Source: Hirudo medicinalis (Eukaryota; Annelida; Clitellata; Hirudinida; Hirudinidae). Taken from it: a stretch of DNA of 48,185 bases. The notes below the pieces were generated by a model. The model was not told where the DNA came from, did not search any database, and saw nothing but the letters and a program-made list of their open reading frames with translations. The stretch lies in the NCBI GenBank assembly GCA_011800805.1, contig MPNW01000242.1, forward strand, positions 94,752 to 142,936, given 5' to 3'. Of this stretch, positions 35,402 through 48,095 are shown one piece after another. The first letter of the stretch is position 1, and each line of letters opens with the position of its first letter. A program made the position numbers and the translations under genes.

Positions 35402-38400
35402 ATGTATAGTATGGCAGATTATAGCTTCGATGATGAATCCAGTCTATTTTCAAACAAAAGAATGAAAAATAACCAGGGCCAAAGCGTTAATGTCACGAAG
35501 GTTTATAAACCGAAATTTCACATTCTTTGTTCTATTTAAATTTGGCCATTTTGCTATCTTATTTATTTGATGATGTCGATAGGAATGGTCAATATGATCC
35601 CTTCCTAGTATCTGGTCTCAATTATTTTTTTTACAAAAGTAGCAATGAGCATAGAGCCATGGTTGATATCTTCAATTAAATGCGATATTTTCAATCTTCA
35701 CTTCATGCAGCCAAACGTGCCCCCTAGTCGTGTTGTTCACGTTAGAGGCCTCTCAGAACATGTAACTGACGCAGATCTCATCCAGGCCCTTCAAGGGTTT
35801 GGAACCATCAGGTGAGAGCTTTTAGTAGATCCCTGTTACTAACCTTAAGTTGTGGACTTTGTTCCCTGTTTTAGGCAATTTCAACCTAAATCAGCCGTTT
35901 GCTTATAAATTAAATTGGTCAAAACTTTCTTTTTGGGTGTATGAATAATTTAAGTATTTTTACTGGTTGAATGAGATCCATAGTTTCTTAAGATGGTTAA
36001 TTATGAGAACCATTATTGTTAATGTTAGTGACATTATCAAAATGAGCTATTAAATTAATTGCATTTGTTAGAATCTTAAAAGTCACAACATTTGTCGCTT
36101 ATTGTAAATAGCCAAGACATTAATTCAGAAGTTAAAAAGATAAAAGTGTGATGCATTACTGAGTAAAATACAAGCAATTGACAACTTGCATGGCTAAATA
36201 TCTTTAATCAAATATTTATTTTTGTATGAAGTAAATAAAATATAGGCAATATAGATATAGACAAACAGCTGTTGATATGTCTGATTTGATATACTTGATA
36301 TGGCACGAAAAAATTGTAACCTTCTTTAACTGATCGGATAATCGAATTAACTTGATCCTCGATGCTTTGATGCTCGTCAAATGTCTTTGTTGAAAATTCC
36401 ACTTTGAATGTCATTGCACTACCTGTGGTAGTTTGCAATTCAACAGTTATGATAACTTACAAGTTGTCATTTTCCTTGTTGTCATTAAAATAGTCATCGT
36501 TTGTATTTTGGTTCTATTGTAAACATTAAACAAATTTTCAGCTATGTGATGAACTTTCCTCAAAAAAGAATGGCTTTGGTTGAATATGAGGTAATTTGCT
36601 GTAAATAATAATAATAGTAATAATTATTATGTTATTATAAATTAGTATTATTATAAATTATTATTACAAATATTATTGCTATTAAATTATTTTTTGCAAA
36701 GGTTTGTAATGCCTTCCCTTGCATGTAAAGTCAAATAGAACAATGCCTTAAAAATCTGGTAAACAATAATACCGTTGCCAACGAAATTGTATGTTGATGT
36801 GGATTTATGACATTATGTTTGCAATATTTATGGCACCATATAAATTAAATAGTAACATTATTATTGTTGTTGTTGTTGTAAGCCACTTGATATGCTTTTT
36901 TCAGAATCTTGAATCTGCAGTTAGACTTGTGAACCATACCAGAGTAAGTACATCCTCTAGAACTTCCAAGCACAATTGAATGATCACTTTTAATTAAATT
37001 CATCAAATATTCCAGGACAATGACGTCCCTGTAGGTGGAATGCCTGCTTTTTATAATTTTTCAAGAAGTGACAAGATCAAGAGACCAGATGTTGATAAGT
37101 AATTCATAATTTCTTTGTTGAGACTCACAACATGCACTAAACATCATTCATTCATTCTTAATTGAATGTTTTTTAATAATAATATTAATAATAAGCACAC
37201 TTGAGGATTCTGTTATTGTTGCTGCTGTCACTGCTAAGCATTCTTGTGACAATTCTTCTCATTACTGGTCTTTTGTTCTGAAGACTCTTTCTGCATTCTT
37301 TGTTTTCTTGGAGCTTCATTCATTGGCTCTTGCTTTGGTGCGCCCACGAAATACCTTGGCATTAGTGGCCCGATGTAGAATTTGTTTGGCCAAAGTCACT
37401 GAGCCTCGAGCACTTTATTGAAGCTTAATTGGTGGTCCTTAGTGAGACTGCTCTTGGATTGTTTGACGTAGGAAGACTCTTTCGACAAAGTAAAAAAGTA
37501 TTTTATATTATTACAAATGTTTTATACTTTTTTTACTCAGCAGTAAATTGTGAAGTGAATTCTTTACTAAAGTGTAGATTTATATTTGAATTTGAGAATA
37601 TTCACTTTTTAGGGAAGATGAGATTTTAAAGTCATTTAATTTTTTTACTAAAAATTTTGCATGATTACGTTGGATTTCTTAAACGTCAGAATATCAAAAT
37701 AACAGCTAAAAATGTGAAAGTTTGTGGCATGACGAAATATCCAATTTAAAAAAAAACGATTTTTAAAGGCTTTAAGGATTTCCTGAAATGTCAAATATTT
37801 TTGAAAAATAAATAAAAAAAAAACTGTTGCATTTAGATCTGGCATGATGGAAGTTGCAAACAGTAATGTCATTCTCCTCACGATCATGAATGCCAGACAT
37901 CCGATAACAGTGGTAAGCGTCCGATGAATTGAGAATGTAATTTAAAAAATTCACGTTTAAATGATCCTACTGAAAATATACAATTAATTTGGTTACTGTT
38001 GGATGTGATAGGAACTTATCAATTGTTAAGTGATGGTTGAAAACTGAATTCAAACTGTTGATTCCAACGTCCTCGCATGTTGAACTGCAACCGATTGCAA
38101 TTATTCGCAGGAGGTAATTCATGCCATATGCAACCCTCTGGCCGACGTGGTTAGGATTGTCATCTTCAGGAAGAACGGAGTGCAAGTCCTCGTCGAATAT
38201 CCTTTTTGCGATTTCTTCGATCGATCCCTTCCGTACGAAGGGACATGGGCTTTTTGATTCACTCGTAATGATGATGATGATAATGATCCCCAGTGATGAG
38301 TCACCTTGTGGATCATAATGTTGTTTTAATTTGCTAACGGCTGATGTCATGTTCCTCCAAAATCATGTTACTTTGCGTATAATATCCGTTAACGATATGC

Positions 38401-41400
38401 TCCTTAATTCGACGACTCACATTCGAGAATGTCGAGAATGCCACAAAGGCCAAGAATGGTCTTCATGGAGCTGACATTTATGCCAACTCGTGCACGATTA
38501 AGGCAGAGTTCGCCAAGGTAGGTGGTGGAGTTGGAATGGTTGTGATAGTCATCTTTTTGTTCTTTGTCGATGCCATTACTCTTAATGATGTTCTATTAAT
38601 GATCGTTACAGCTATTAGTGTTAACCTGTTGACGTTGTTCTATTTTCCGTACTGACGGGATCAAAGTGGTTAATAAGCTTCGCAAATATTCTTAGCTACA
38701 TCCAACTTCACCTTTTTGAGCTTTGTGCTTATTCATTTGCCATGTTGTCCATCTTTCATGCCATCTGGATTTTTGTTTGACACTAATAATGTATATTGCT
38801 TGCTCATCAATCTATACAGCCTACTAAACTGACCGTGAGAAGAAACGATGCGAATAACTGGGATTACACTGCCACGTCAAGTTAGTCGACCGAGATTAAT
38901 TGTAGATGAGATGTCGTTGTATTTCTGTGGTGCGACCTGCGTGCTGGTTTTTATGATGACATGTCCGCCTTTCTTCCACTTCATTTGAAACACTTCAGCC
39001 AACAAAACATGGCATGGCATTCGAATCTCTCAAAAAACAGACTCGAAAACATCTACACGGGAAGCGGCGCAGTAACGTTTTCTTAAGTACGACATTTGTA
39101 CTTTGTTGTTTTGGGAGAATTGCACATGCAGTACAAGTACAAGTACAAAAGAGAAGGACCTACATCATTCTAGCTTTCAGAAACACACTCTTCTTCACCA
39201 CAGGTCATTGCTCTCTACACTATACTAACACAGCACCAACAATTCTCAAAACCATCACAAAGATATCCCCAACAACCCGAACAAAACATCAACAACAACA
39301 ACAACTGCGAGCGCACAAGTACACATTGTCAAGCGATGGTAAAGATGCTTGTGTTCCTCATTTAGATTAATTCGTTAAAATCGACATTTAAATGTAAATT
39401 ATTAATATCCTAATTACTTAACGTTCGAGTAAATTCGAGCGATTCTAAGAATGTTCACGTTTTTTGAATTCCAGATCGGAAGGCAAAATGTTTGGAAGAC
39501 GTTCTAGTTTCATCAAAACAGCACACTGCAATTTTATGTCTGGGAATGCTTTGGCATCAGACTTCTGGTCACTTGAGCTCTAGAAAGCCTTGTTACCTAT
39601 CAATTATGGTCCAAATTTGCTGAAAAGAGTGGCATAGTTGGAGTAGTTGCCAGAGTAACTCTTTGGTTGTACAGAGAGAGTAACGGGTCCTCTCACACGA
39701 GCGGAGGCTCGTCAATCCGGAGAGAAATCCTTTTGTATGCGTTTTCGAGCTGGATCGATCAACGGACGGAAAGGGGAATGTTCGGAAATTTAGATTTGAC
39801 GATTATTTTACTCTACAAGTCGACGAACAACGATACAGTATCCCCTCCAACAACTACACTACTAAATCTTCTCTCGCCAACAACATCATCGACAACAACA
39901 CATCAACAACTCATGAAACAACTAAAGGTTCAATCCATGAGATGCCATGGGGTCTTAAGGGTTTATCCTCGTTGCGAATCTTTGCCCCTTCGGGTTTATG
40001 ACTTTGAGATATTGTCGAAATGACGTGCGCATGTTTGGAATGTGTGGTCGAAATCGCTCGTGATATGTTCTCGCTTTCAAATTTGTGATTTCTGTTATTT
40101 GATGAGGGAATAGTTTCATTCATTCATCTCTGCAAATGACCTTTCCTTCAGGCTCCAGTGTTAGCTACCAAAAAAGCAAGCCTCTGCTGGCCGATCCCAA
40201 TAGCTCCACCCAGCATTTTGGTTTGTATTTTCCTCTAATTTATTATAACCAAGTGGAAGAATGAATGGATATTTACTGGACTGACCTTCATTGGTGGGAC
40301 AGTTAATTGACATTGCTCGATATAAGTTGAAGGTCAAGCATGAAACAACAACTTGGTAGCAACATCATTAATTGTCAGTTGTAGTTGTTGATTGTTGGCA
40401 AAGTTATGTATCTTTATCTAAGGAGGAGTTTTTACAATCATTTTTTCTAAGCCTAGAATAAGCTAAGTATTGGGAACAACTCTAAATTGATGATAATGGA
40501 TCTGATGGATATCGACGGTCACTTCCTTGTCAGGTTACGGTCCCTTCAATCCTCTCGGGTCGTCCGGAATGTCCACGTCTACGACCGGGGCCAGACAGAA
40601 CTATGACGGAGGCTATGGGGATTCTTACAGTGTGGGTATCTCTTCTGAGAACCAGGTAGTTTTAACTGCAAAAAACTTCAATTTGATGACAACAGAGACA
40701 TTATTGGCTTATTTTTATAAATCGTTTCTTTCAAGGAAATATCCTTGGAATCTGTCCTTTCTCGTTACTTCTAATTTGAAATTTGAACTTACTAATTATG
40801 TTCTTTACCTGCTTAGAGATGGTGCAATTAACTTTGTGCTTAATTGATTGCTTTTAATTTAAAAGTTTCAACAATTAACCGCTGATTATTCTTATGACGT
40901 TATCGCTGATCTGCTTTTGGAACCAAGTTTCAGACCCCAAATTGTGTTCTTATGGTTTATGGCATCAACATGGAAAAGTTCAATTGCCAGAAGTTGTTCA
41001 ACCTGTTGTGCCTCTATGGCGACGTGCTCAAGGTGAGACTTGCTTTGTTTGGGCAGTATTGGTTGGTTGCAGTAAGCCTTCATTCATTCAGTTTAACGAA
41101 TTCATGAAGGAATGTGTTATTCATGAATTTCTGTAATTGTTCTAACTGGGAGTCATCATTTATGCATGATTTCTGATGATTCATCATTGGTATATTTCTA
41201 ACTTCTTGCAGATAAGATTCCTGAAATCAAAAGAAGGATCAGCATGGTGCAGATGGCTGGCAAGGACAGCTGTGAGAGGGTTCTCATGATGCTGAGGGAT
41301 GTCGTTGTCTTTGGGAAGAAACTGGCAGTTAAGTTAGTCATTTATTTACTTATTATTAGTTTAGTAATTTATTCGTATTCCTGGCTACGTCCATATTGTC

Positions 41401-42788
41401 GCAATTTACAAAGTCAATTATCAGCTTTGAAGACTGACAGAAATACACTCGAGCTTCCGACAACAATAATTATTCTTATCTAGTCGATGACGATTCGTCG
41501 TTATTTTTTATTGTTGTATTCTCCAGCAACTCGAAACAATCCTATGTTTCTGAATCCACTTCTCCACCATTTTCCCTCCCCGACGGAAGCAACTCCTTCA
41601 TGGACTTCACGGGGTCGAAGAACAATCGATTTGGATCGCCGGATGCACTTAAGAAGCACAATATCCTTTTCAATATTGGCAAAAATAGTGGCACATTTTG
41701 TTTTGCTTCCAATTACAATATTACATTTATTAAGTGATCGATGTCATGTCATCAAATCATTCGGGACGAGGGCCCTAAACTCGAATGAGTAAACCTCGGT
41801 TCTGATTCCTTAACCGGTCTGCCCTCCTTGCACAGGTTCAATTCCCGACGAGGATCGTTTACTTTTACAATGCTCCACCATCTGTGGAAGAGGATGTTCT
41901 CTTGCAGGTGACTGTAGTTGTGGTGATGATTATGGTGGTCATGGGTATGCTGGTGGTGATGATAATAATTGTTATTATTATTATTATTATTATTGGTATT
42001 GGTAACCATATTTGTTGGTTTAAATGATCGATTCTAAGATTTCATGTATTTCTCTCCAGCCATTCAGGAAATGCAATGCTGAACTTCCCCAAAAAGTGGT
42101 CATGTTGCCTGCTAAGTGTTAGTGCTAACTTTACATCGTTTTGCTTAAATATTGTAAAGATTTTAGCTAATAATTGTATTTTATTATTTAAATTGCCTTT
42201 AATGTACTTTCGTAAAACTGATTGTTAATATTCTGTTGCAACTATTTAGTAATATCATGGTAAACAAATTCGGTCTTGAAATGTTAAATTTAATTGAAAA
42301 TTAAAATTTGTGACAATTCTTGGTAATTTTGCACACAACAGCTGAGAAGAGTTCGAGAGGATACATGATGTTCCATGATGCTGAAACAGCCGCCGAGTCT
42401 GTCGTGGCCGTCAACAACTCCAAACTGCCCAATCCCAGTGAGCCATTCCATTCATTTCATCACAATTTTTTTTACTTTTATTACTAAGTTATTGCTGTGA
42501 CGTTGCATTACAATACAATACAAAGACCTAACAGTTATTATTATTAATTATTTATTACTAACCATTACTATAAATAGCTTGTTTGGAATTTTACTGTTTA
42601 GTATTATTATTTGATTAGGAATGTGATTAGTTAGCAATGTTACGGCGTTTATTATGGTCTCGTCGTCATTGTTTCTGTGAATATTCATCTCCTTAAATGA
42701 TGATTCATGCCTTTAAGATGGCCCAGCTCCCTATATCCTGAAGTTGGCCTTTTCTGCTGCCAGTCCCGACGAGGCCCAGCAAAAATGA
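35402..42788 (+). CDS. HNRNPL: hnRNP L-like splicing regulator
   Basis: Nuclear multi-RRM protein that binds CA-rich pre-mRNA and regulates splicing. Eighteen exons: 35402-35500, 35711-35811, 36542-36590, 36905-36943, 37016-37098, 37837-37912, 38111-38196, 38421-38517, 38820-38880, 40152-40220, 40534-40655, 40934-41032, 41212-41332, 41527-41660, 41834-41907, 42060-42117, 42342-42437, 42718-42788. RRM1: PSRVVHVRGLSEHVTDADLI and KRMALVEYENLESA. RRM2: NVILLTIMNARHPIT, ADVVRIVIFRKNGVQVLVE and HGADIYANSCTIKAEFAK. A Gly/Ser/Tyr-rich linker follows. RRM3: VLMVYGINMEKFNCQKLF. RRM4: PTRIVYFYNAPPSVEEDV and KSSRGYMMFHDAE, ending in YILKLAFSAA near the C-terminus, as in vertebrate hnRNP L. All joins are in phase except exon 13 (41212-41332), which lacks one base. 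Introns 7 and 14 are AT-AC. The length would be about 511 residues. Starts at 35402 and 35411 are both possible. Confidence 0.93.
38197..38420 (+). other. U12-type AT-AC intron (hnRNP L intron 7)
   Basis: The intron starts ATATCCTTTTT, the U12 5' splice consensus, and ends CAC. A branch-site-like TGCTCCTTAATT ends 12-14 bases before the acceptor, the narrow spacing typical of minor-spliceosome introns. Removing exactly these 224 bases restores the RRM2 reading frame as VLVEF-ENVENATKAKNGL, matching hnRNP L. No GT donor gives this frame. Confidence 0.92.
38881..40151 (+). other. Large hnRNP L intron with possible alternative exons
   Basis: At 1.3 kb it is the largest intron of the gene. It contains two stretches with acceptor and donor-like borders. 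One, 39000-39075, is preceded by CACTTCAG and in phase with exon 9. The other, 39476-39585, follows TTGAATTCCAG and runs to a stop as SEGKMFGRRSSFIK and beyond. Joined, they would give an alternative C-terminus that drops RRM3 and RRM4. Open, less AT-rich sequence also covers 39667-40023. All of this is inference from borders and phase. Confidence 0.3.
41661..41833 (+). other. U12-type AT-AC intron (hnRNP L intron 14)
   Basis: The intron starts ATATCCTTTTC and ends GCAC. A perfect U12 branch consensus TTCCTTAAC at 41806-41814 puts the branch adenosine about 20 bases from the acceptor. Splicing these 173 bases out joins KKH-K-VQFPTRIVYFYNAPP in frame, as expected from vertebrate hnRNP L. It is the second such intron in this gene. 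Confidence 0.95.
41962..41998 (+). repeat. (ATT)n microsatellite
   Basis: Short ATT run in hnRNP L intron 15, preceded by GGTGATGAT-type sequence. Its complement gives a spurious Asn/His-rich frame. Confidence 0.7.
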
Positions 42789-44696
42789 GAGAATTCGAGG
42801 CCCACATTCGAATAAATTGTACTTTTTTAAAGAATGTTTTTTGGCATCTCAAGTTTTTGTACATTGTGAATTCGTGTTTCTGATAGTTGTAGTGAATTTT
42901 TCTAATCCTATTTGCCACTGTTCGCTTCCTTCCGAAACGGGTGACCGCGCTAGGGTTCGTTCGTCGTTTTGGGTTTCGGTAGCTCGGGTTTCATTTTAGA
43001 ATTTGTTCGGAATACTACTGCGTGGCTATCATGAGGACTCCTGAGCTGAAGTTTTAACGTTATAAGGAGTTATTTTAAACTTTGATATGGTATCTCAGAC
43101 CAGTCCATGGATCGGGCAAGTCGTTTGGCGTGGATTCTTATTTGTATTGGAGATGCTGTGTGCGCGTATTTGTTTGCTTGTTTTGGATGCCATGATATTC
43201 GTTTGAAAGGGAATCACGTCAGCATGCGACTTGGAATTACGTATAACAGGTCGAACAGTGGGCGCTTAAGTTCGCTCGAATTCGGGCTGAATTGATTTTT
43301 GAAGGATTTCTGTTTGTTCACGATAATACAAAAGTAAGGTACAGTTGTGTTGTTTTTCGTTAGTGACGGGTGTCCTGGGTATCATATCGCACCACGGGGC
43401 ACAGAAGATCGAGTTGGTCGTGTTTGAATTGCGATCTTGGAGGATTAGTTATTACGCGCCTATAATTAGCTACAGAAGTTTCGTGCGACGCTCACGAGGA
43501 GGCTAAATGAGTTCGAATTCATTATGGGACTGTGAACTACAAGTATGGTTTCTATTTTGTCTGCATAGAGTTAATGATAGCCATGTGATAATTTATTCTC
43601 AATTAGTAATATTAATAATAAGTAATATAATAACAGCAATAATAATAAATGATAATAATACCAATATTAAATGTAAAGCGACCAAAAAGGGCGGATGAAA
43701 AACTTGGCATGAAACCTGGGGTAGGTTTGAGAACAGACACCGGGCGTCAACTCAACATCATCGACAACACATTCTTATTTTATAATTTATTGCTGCTGCC
43801 ACATACAATTACTCACATTCCACATACAATTACTCACATACAAACAGAACTTTTGTAAGCAGCTCGCTCTGTGACGCTATTACAAACAAAACGAAGAAAA
43901 GGACTACAAATCAACGAGGTCGGTGTTAGAGTCTTTTCTGAAGCGAGATCTAAAAAAAAAATTTTTTTATTTGAAGTCCTTGTGGAGCATGACGACCTAC
44001 AAGCGTTGAGTTGTTTGGAGTCACTCAAGCGTAAACTCACTCCCATCACGTTTTGAGGAGCCCTTAGAAATATTTATTTCGTAATTGCTTTTGGACAATT
44101 TCTCAGAAATATCAATAAAAAGGTCTTTAAAAAACCACATAGTTCTTGATAAACAATTTATTCTTTGAAATCGTTTGAAATCGTTTTGGTTTGTCTGCAA
44201 CTAATGTTTCAACAAACTTTTGGTGTTGATGTCGGTATATGCCATAATTAAAGGTATGATTATTTTAAGTAGATACTACGAAAATAATATACAATGTGAT
44301 AATTATTATAAGATAATATAATTATTATATTATATATATTGAATAATACAAGAAGCGTGTTTCTTCAAAGACAATAATGAGTGTTCTAAAGTTAGAAATT
44401 GTGAAAGAAGTGAAGAACAATGAAAGCAAAGTTTTGGCTTGCAAGCCTTCTTTGTTGGAGCCAACTTTTCAACCAAGCTATGAATATCTAGGTGTTCCCG
44501 GTTTTCAAAAACCTATCATATCTTCAATCTCCTTTCTGTCAGTTTTGTTGAACTTATTGTGAGTTTATGATGAAAACAGTTGAAAATTATTGAGGATCAT
44601 TTTTAACATGATTTTCAGAATAGGGTCCATTTGGAAATAATTTGATCGTTGAATTGACTAAATATTGACTGAAATAAATCACAATAAATAGATTGA
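42789..44696. other. Spacer between hnRNP L and the NHL-like gene
   Basis: It should contain the hnRNP L 3' UTR and the promoter and any 5' exons of the next gene. A 61-codon frame at 44377-44562 (starts MSVLKLEIVKEVKNNESK) has coding-like composition and a CTAG|GTGTTC donor. It could be the true first exon of the NHL-like gene, though the phase at the 44690 acceptor is unfavourable. The frame at 43107-43295 looks like chance. Confidence 0.4.
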
Positions 44697-45885
44697 ATGA
44701 TGAAAGTTAAAGTCAAGTCAAGACATGGAACAAGAACAGTTGCCCACCAGTGTCCCTACTGTTCTGGACTGGGGATGCAGCTTACCCACCCTTCAAATGA
44801 CGACGGCAAATCCTGTTCCACCTGCAAACGTTCTCATAAAACAAAGAACTCGCCTCACGAGAATGGATTGAACGGAAATATTTTTCCACAAAAGGTGTCG
44901 GTGGTGGCTGTCGGGAAAAACAAAATAGATTCCAGCGCCAAAAGTAGCAAAACTCCAAGTTTGTTTGGAAGATTGTTTTCAAAAAGCGACAAAGGAAAAA
45001 GAACCATTCAGGATGTTGGAAACGTTGCTCCGGAGTCACATCCTTATGATTCTCATGTGAATTCTCCTCTCCAGTTTCGGCAATCCGTGACCTTTCTGGA
45101 GGTCAAAGTATCACCTAAACTGTCCGCATCAAACCCTAACCTTGATCGTCTATTTCCCTCTAGCGAAACATCTGTGCAGTATTTGGATAGGGATCTCTGT
45201 ACAAAATGCAATTCTAACCCTGCTCAGCTTTCAGTTACTGATTCAAAGGGCTTGAAAACAGACATGTTGTGTCGGTCCTGCCACAATTCGTCCAAGAAAT
45301 CTTCTGACAAAAATCAGCCGACAGTTACAAGCTTGAGCTTTGAGCCTGAAACAGTCAAAAGATCAAACTCAGCGACAATGTTGAGCTCTGAAGACGCTAA
45401 GAGAACAGTTATTGTCGTCAACGATGGAAAAGGTTCCAGGCAGACGAATTCCTCTTACTTTACCGAAGAAACAAATAAAAGTAATCACAATTCTGCGGAA
45501 ACAAGACTCCTCCAGATGTTGGAAGACTTCAAAACCACTGTTTTGAACTCCGGAAGCATCGAACCTTCGTCAACCCCCAAGGAATCCAGTCCAATCCTCA
45601 CAGTTTCTCAAACCACGACGACCAAAGTTACGGCAAAACGTCCGGAACATTCAAAAGTCGGCAAACATTCTTTATCCAGCTTTCCAGGGAGTTCCTCAAA
45701 ACTGAGATCTCACGGAGGTGAAGTTGAGAAGGAAAGTCAAAAGTCAATCGAAAAAGGTCTCCCTGTCACTATTTTGAGTTTGTACAGCAACAAAGTTCAG
45801 AGGAGCAGTACTTTTGCGGATGGTCATAAGAATTTTAAACAGATGGACAACATTGGAAGATCCAACCAATTAATTCCATCGACAT

Positions 45886-45916
<31 letters not shown>

Positions 45917-47485
45917 AGCAAGTAAGAAAACCAGTAACTTTGTCTCTGAAGAGGAAGCACCCATGTTTTTTGACGATGAAGAAGAAATCGATGAAGAATT
46001 GCAAAGACCAGCTCCTTTTAATCCAGACTACAGGAGTACTTTGGGAAAGGCATCAGTTTCATCTTTGAAAATGCCATCCGAACTCGAAGCGGTAAGACCT
46101 TACCAAGGTGGATCCATGGAATCAAGGGCTGAAGGAATAACCCAATCAAGCAGATCTGCCAATTTTCAACTTTCTCCAGTGAACGAATATTTTCATTCCA
46201 GGTACATTTGTAAAGTGTTTCTGAGTTCGAGCCATTTTGGAATGTTTGCAACTGATATTATCAGATATTACTTATTCTTAAGAACTATTGACTTAAAAAT
46301 CATGTAAAATGTGAAGTAGTTTAGGGGACATCAACATTTAAAAACTTAAAAATTAAACTCATCTAAATTTTTCGTTGAAGTCGAAATACATCTTCCATCA
46401 GACATGAAGATGTCTCGAAAGTCATCGATCCAAACCGTCAGGTGGTTTACCTCCTCAGGAGCTTTGGCAGGCACTCAGAAATCAGCACCCAGCCCGGGGG
46501 ATTTAGTGACCCAACTACCCTTAAACTTTCTGGCCGACAAACATCCTCCAATCTGGAGGAACCAGAAACAATGGTCGTAACTGACCCTAAACTGTCAAAT
46601 GTTCAGGTCTTTGACGTGAAAGGAGAATGCTTGGCTTTGGTGAAAGTTAAAGGCGTAAAAAGTTGCTGTCAGGTGGGTTTCAGGCAGTTGGTGGTGGCAA
46701 CTGATGAGTGGATCGCCCTTTTCGATTACAACGGAACCGAAAAGGGCAAGGTCAATCTGGATGTCAGCAGAGGAGGAGTTAACTCGGTTGGACCAATGAA
46801 AACGAGGGGCTGGTTTGTTATGGTGGCCCAAGCGAGGATGGTTTCAATTTTCGATTGCAGTTCGAATTTCATGGTTTTCGTGAAGAAGTTTGAGTCTGTG
46901 AATCCGAATATGCCTTTCAAGAACATTGTCGATGTTGCTATAACAAGCAAGGAGGTATGTTGAGAATGTAATGTTATTTAACTGGTTTCATAAATTGATA
47001 ATCAGAAATTAAAAACATGGCTAACAAATACTAAACTGAAAATCAATAAATTAACAATATTTCATCAGAAACTCGTCATTTTGGATTCTGGCGCTATCGG
47101 AGGTACTGGCGCCATTTTCGTCATCGATATTTCTACTGGAAAACCAAAAAGTGCCATCTACCCGAAACACGAATCGTGTGGACCCTTCAAGAACCCGAGT
47201 GCACTTGCTGTGGATAGACAGAACAGGATCCTCGTAGCGGACTCGGGTAATGCCAGAGTTCTTCTCCTGGTAAACATCCACAATCAGACCGGAGCCACTC
47301 CATTGGATAAGAATGCAAAACGAACCCAGATCCAGGTCAAGACGTTGACCGACCTAAAACTTCGCGGAAGTTCAAGCGGAAGTGACTTAACGTCTGCAGG
47401 GATGGACGTAAATAACGATGATTTTGTATTTTTGGTCGTCAAAGGAGAAATGACGGCGGAAATCAGAATTTATTCGAGTCACTGA
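44697..47485 (+). CDS. Zinc-ribbon and NHL-like beta-propeller protein
   Basis: Three exons (44697-46201, 46381-46954, 47069-47485) join in phase to 831 residues. The N-terminus has two CxxC pairs, HQCPYCSG and CSTCKRSH. A second set lies near residues 165-200 (LCTKCNSNP and MLCRSCHN); both look like zinc ribbons or degenerate B-boxes. A long Ser/Thr/Lys-rich low-complexity region of about 300 residues follows, with an S8-A5 run and an acidic DDEEEIDEEL patch. The C-terminal 270 residues are beta-rich with propeller-blade motifs: NVQVFDVKGECLALVKVKG, WIALFDYNGTEKGKV, and ALAVDRQNRILVADSGNARV. The last is the clearest NHL repeat, and only about four blades are recognisable. The order suggests a distant TRIM-NHL-like (RING-less) regulator, but coiled coil and filamin domains were not seen. 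The start at 44697 (MMKVKVKSRHG) may not be the true one. Confidence 0.75.
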
Positions 47486-48086
47486 GAAAGGTGATTATGA
47501 TGATGATGACGACGACGACGACGATGATTATGATTGCGATTATGGGAGTGATAGTAGCAGCCCCAATCAAACGACATTCATCATGTTTATTATTTCAAGA
47601 CATTTTGACTTTCACAATGTCGAATAATTATTTTTCAAATGTTTTATTGAATTCGAGAAAATATTTAGAATTGGTAGTGCTCCCTTAAGGGAACAAAGAC
47701 AATAAGTCCTCTTGAGATGACGATGCTAATGGGGCTTTGTCTTTCCAGAAAGTGACTGCTATTACAAACTAATTCCTCGGATAAAACAATTTGCTTGCTT
47801 CTAGTCTGAGACGCTGTCAATAAATCGAAATGATTTGTAACAATTAGTTGACAATTAATAAAAAGTTATATCAATAATTATTAATTAACAATTAATATAA
47901 AATTATGTTAATAATTATTGAAAAGGTTATAAATATAATAGATATATAGATGGATAATATATAGTTTAATATATCAAATCTAATGAATCTGATTTAATTT
48001 ACCAAACTATTGTTTCCATAATCCATGGAAGAAGTCATTTAACTCAAAGGAGTGGTGCTGGGTGGAGTTTGGTGTTACGCCCACTT
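47486..48086. other. 3' flank of the NHL-like gene
   Basis: It begins with a (GAT/GAC)n run at about 47497-47530 just after the stop, then 3' UTR-like sequence. AATAAA occurs at about 47820. No further exon was seen. Confidence 0.5.
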
Positions 48087-48095
48087 ATAATAATA

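Noticed and set aside
37967..38350. Minus-strand 127-residue frame with a plausible sequence (KSPCPFVRKGSIEEIAKRIF)
   Set aside because: It lies opposite hnRNP L exon 7 and the AT-AC intron. It has no family match and includes an Ile run from a GAT repeat, so it is probably a shadow.
43107..43295. Plus-strand 62-codon frame with a hydrophobic start
   Set aside because: It lies downstream of hnRNP L with no splice or family support. It is consistent with chance.
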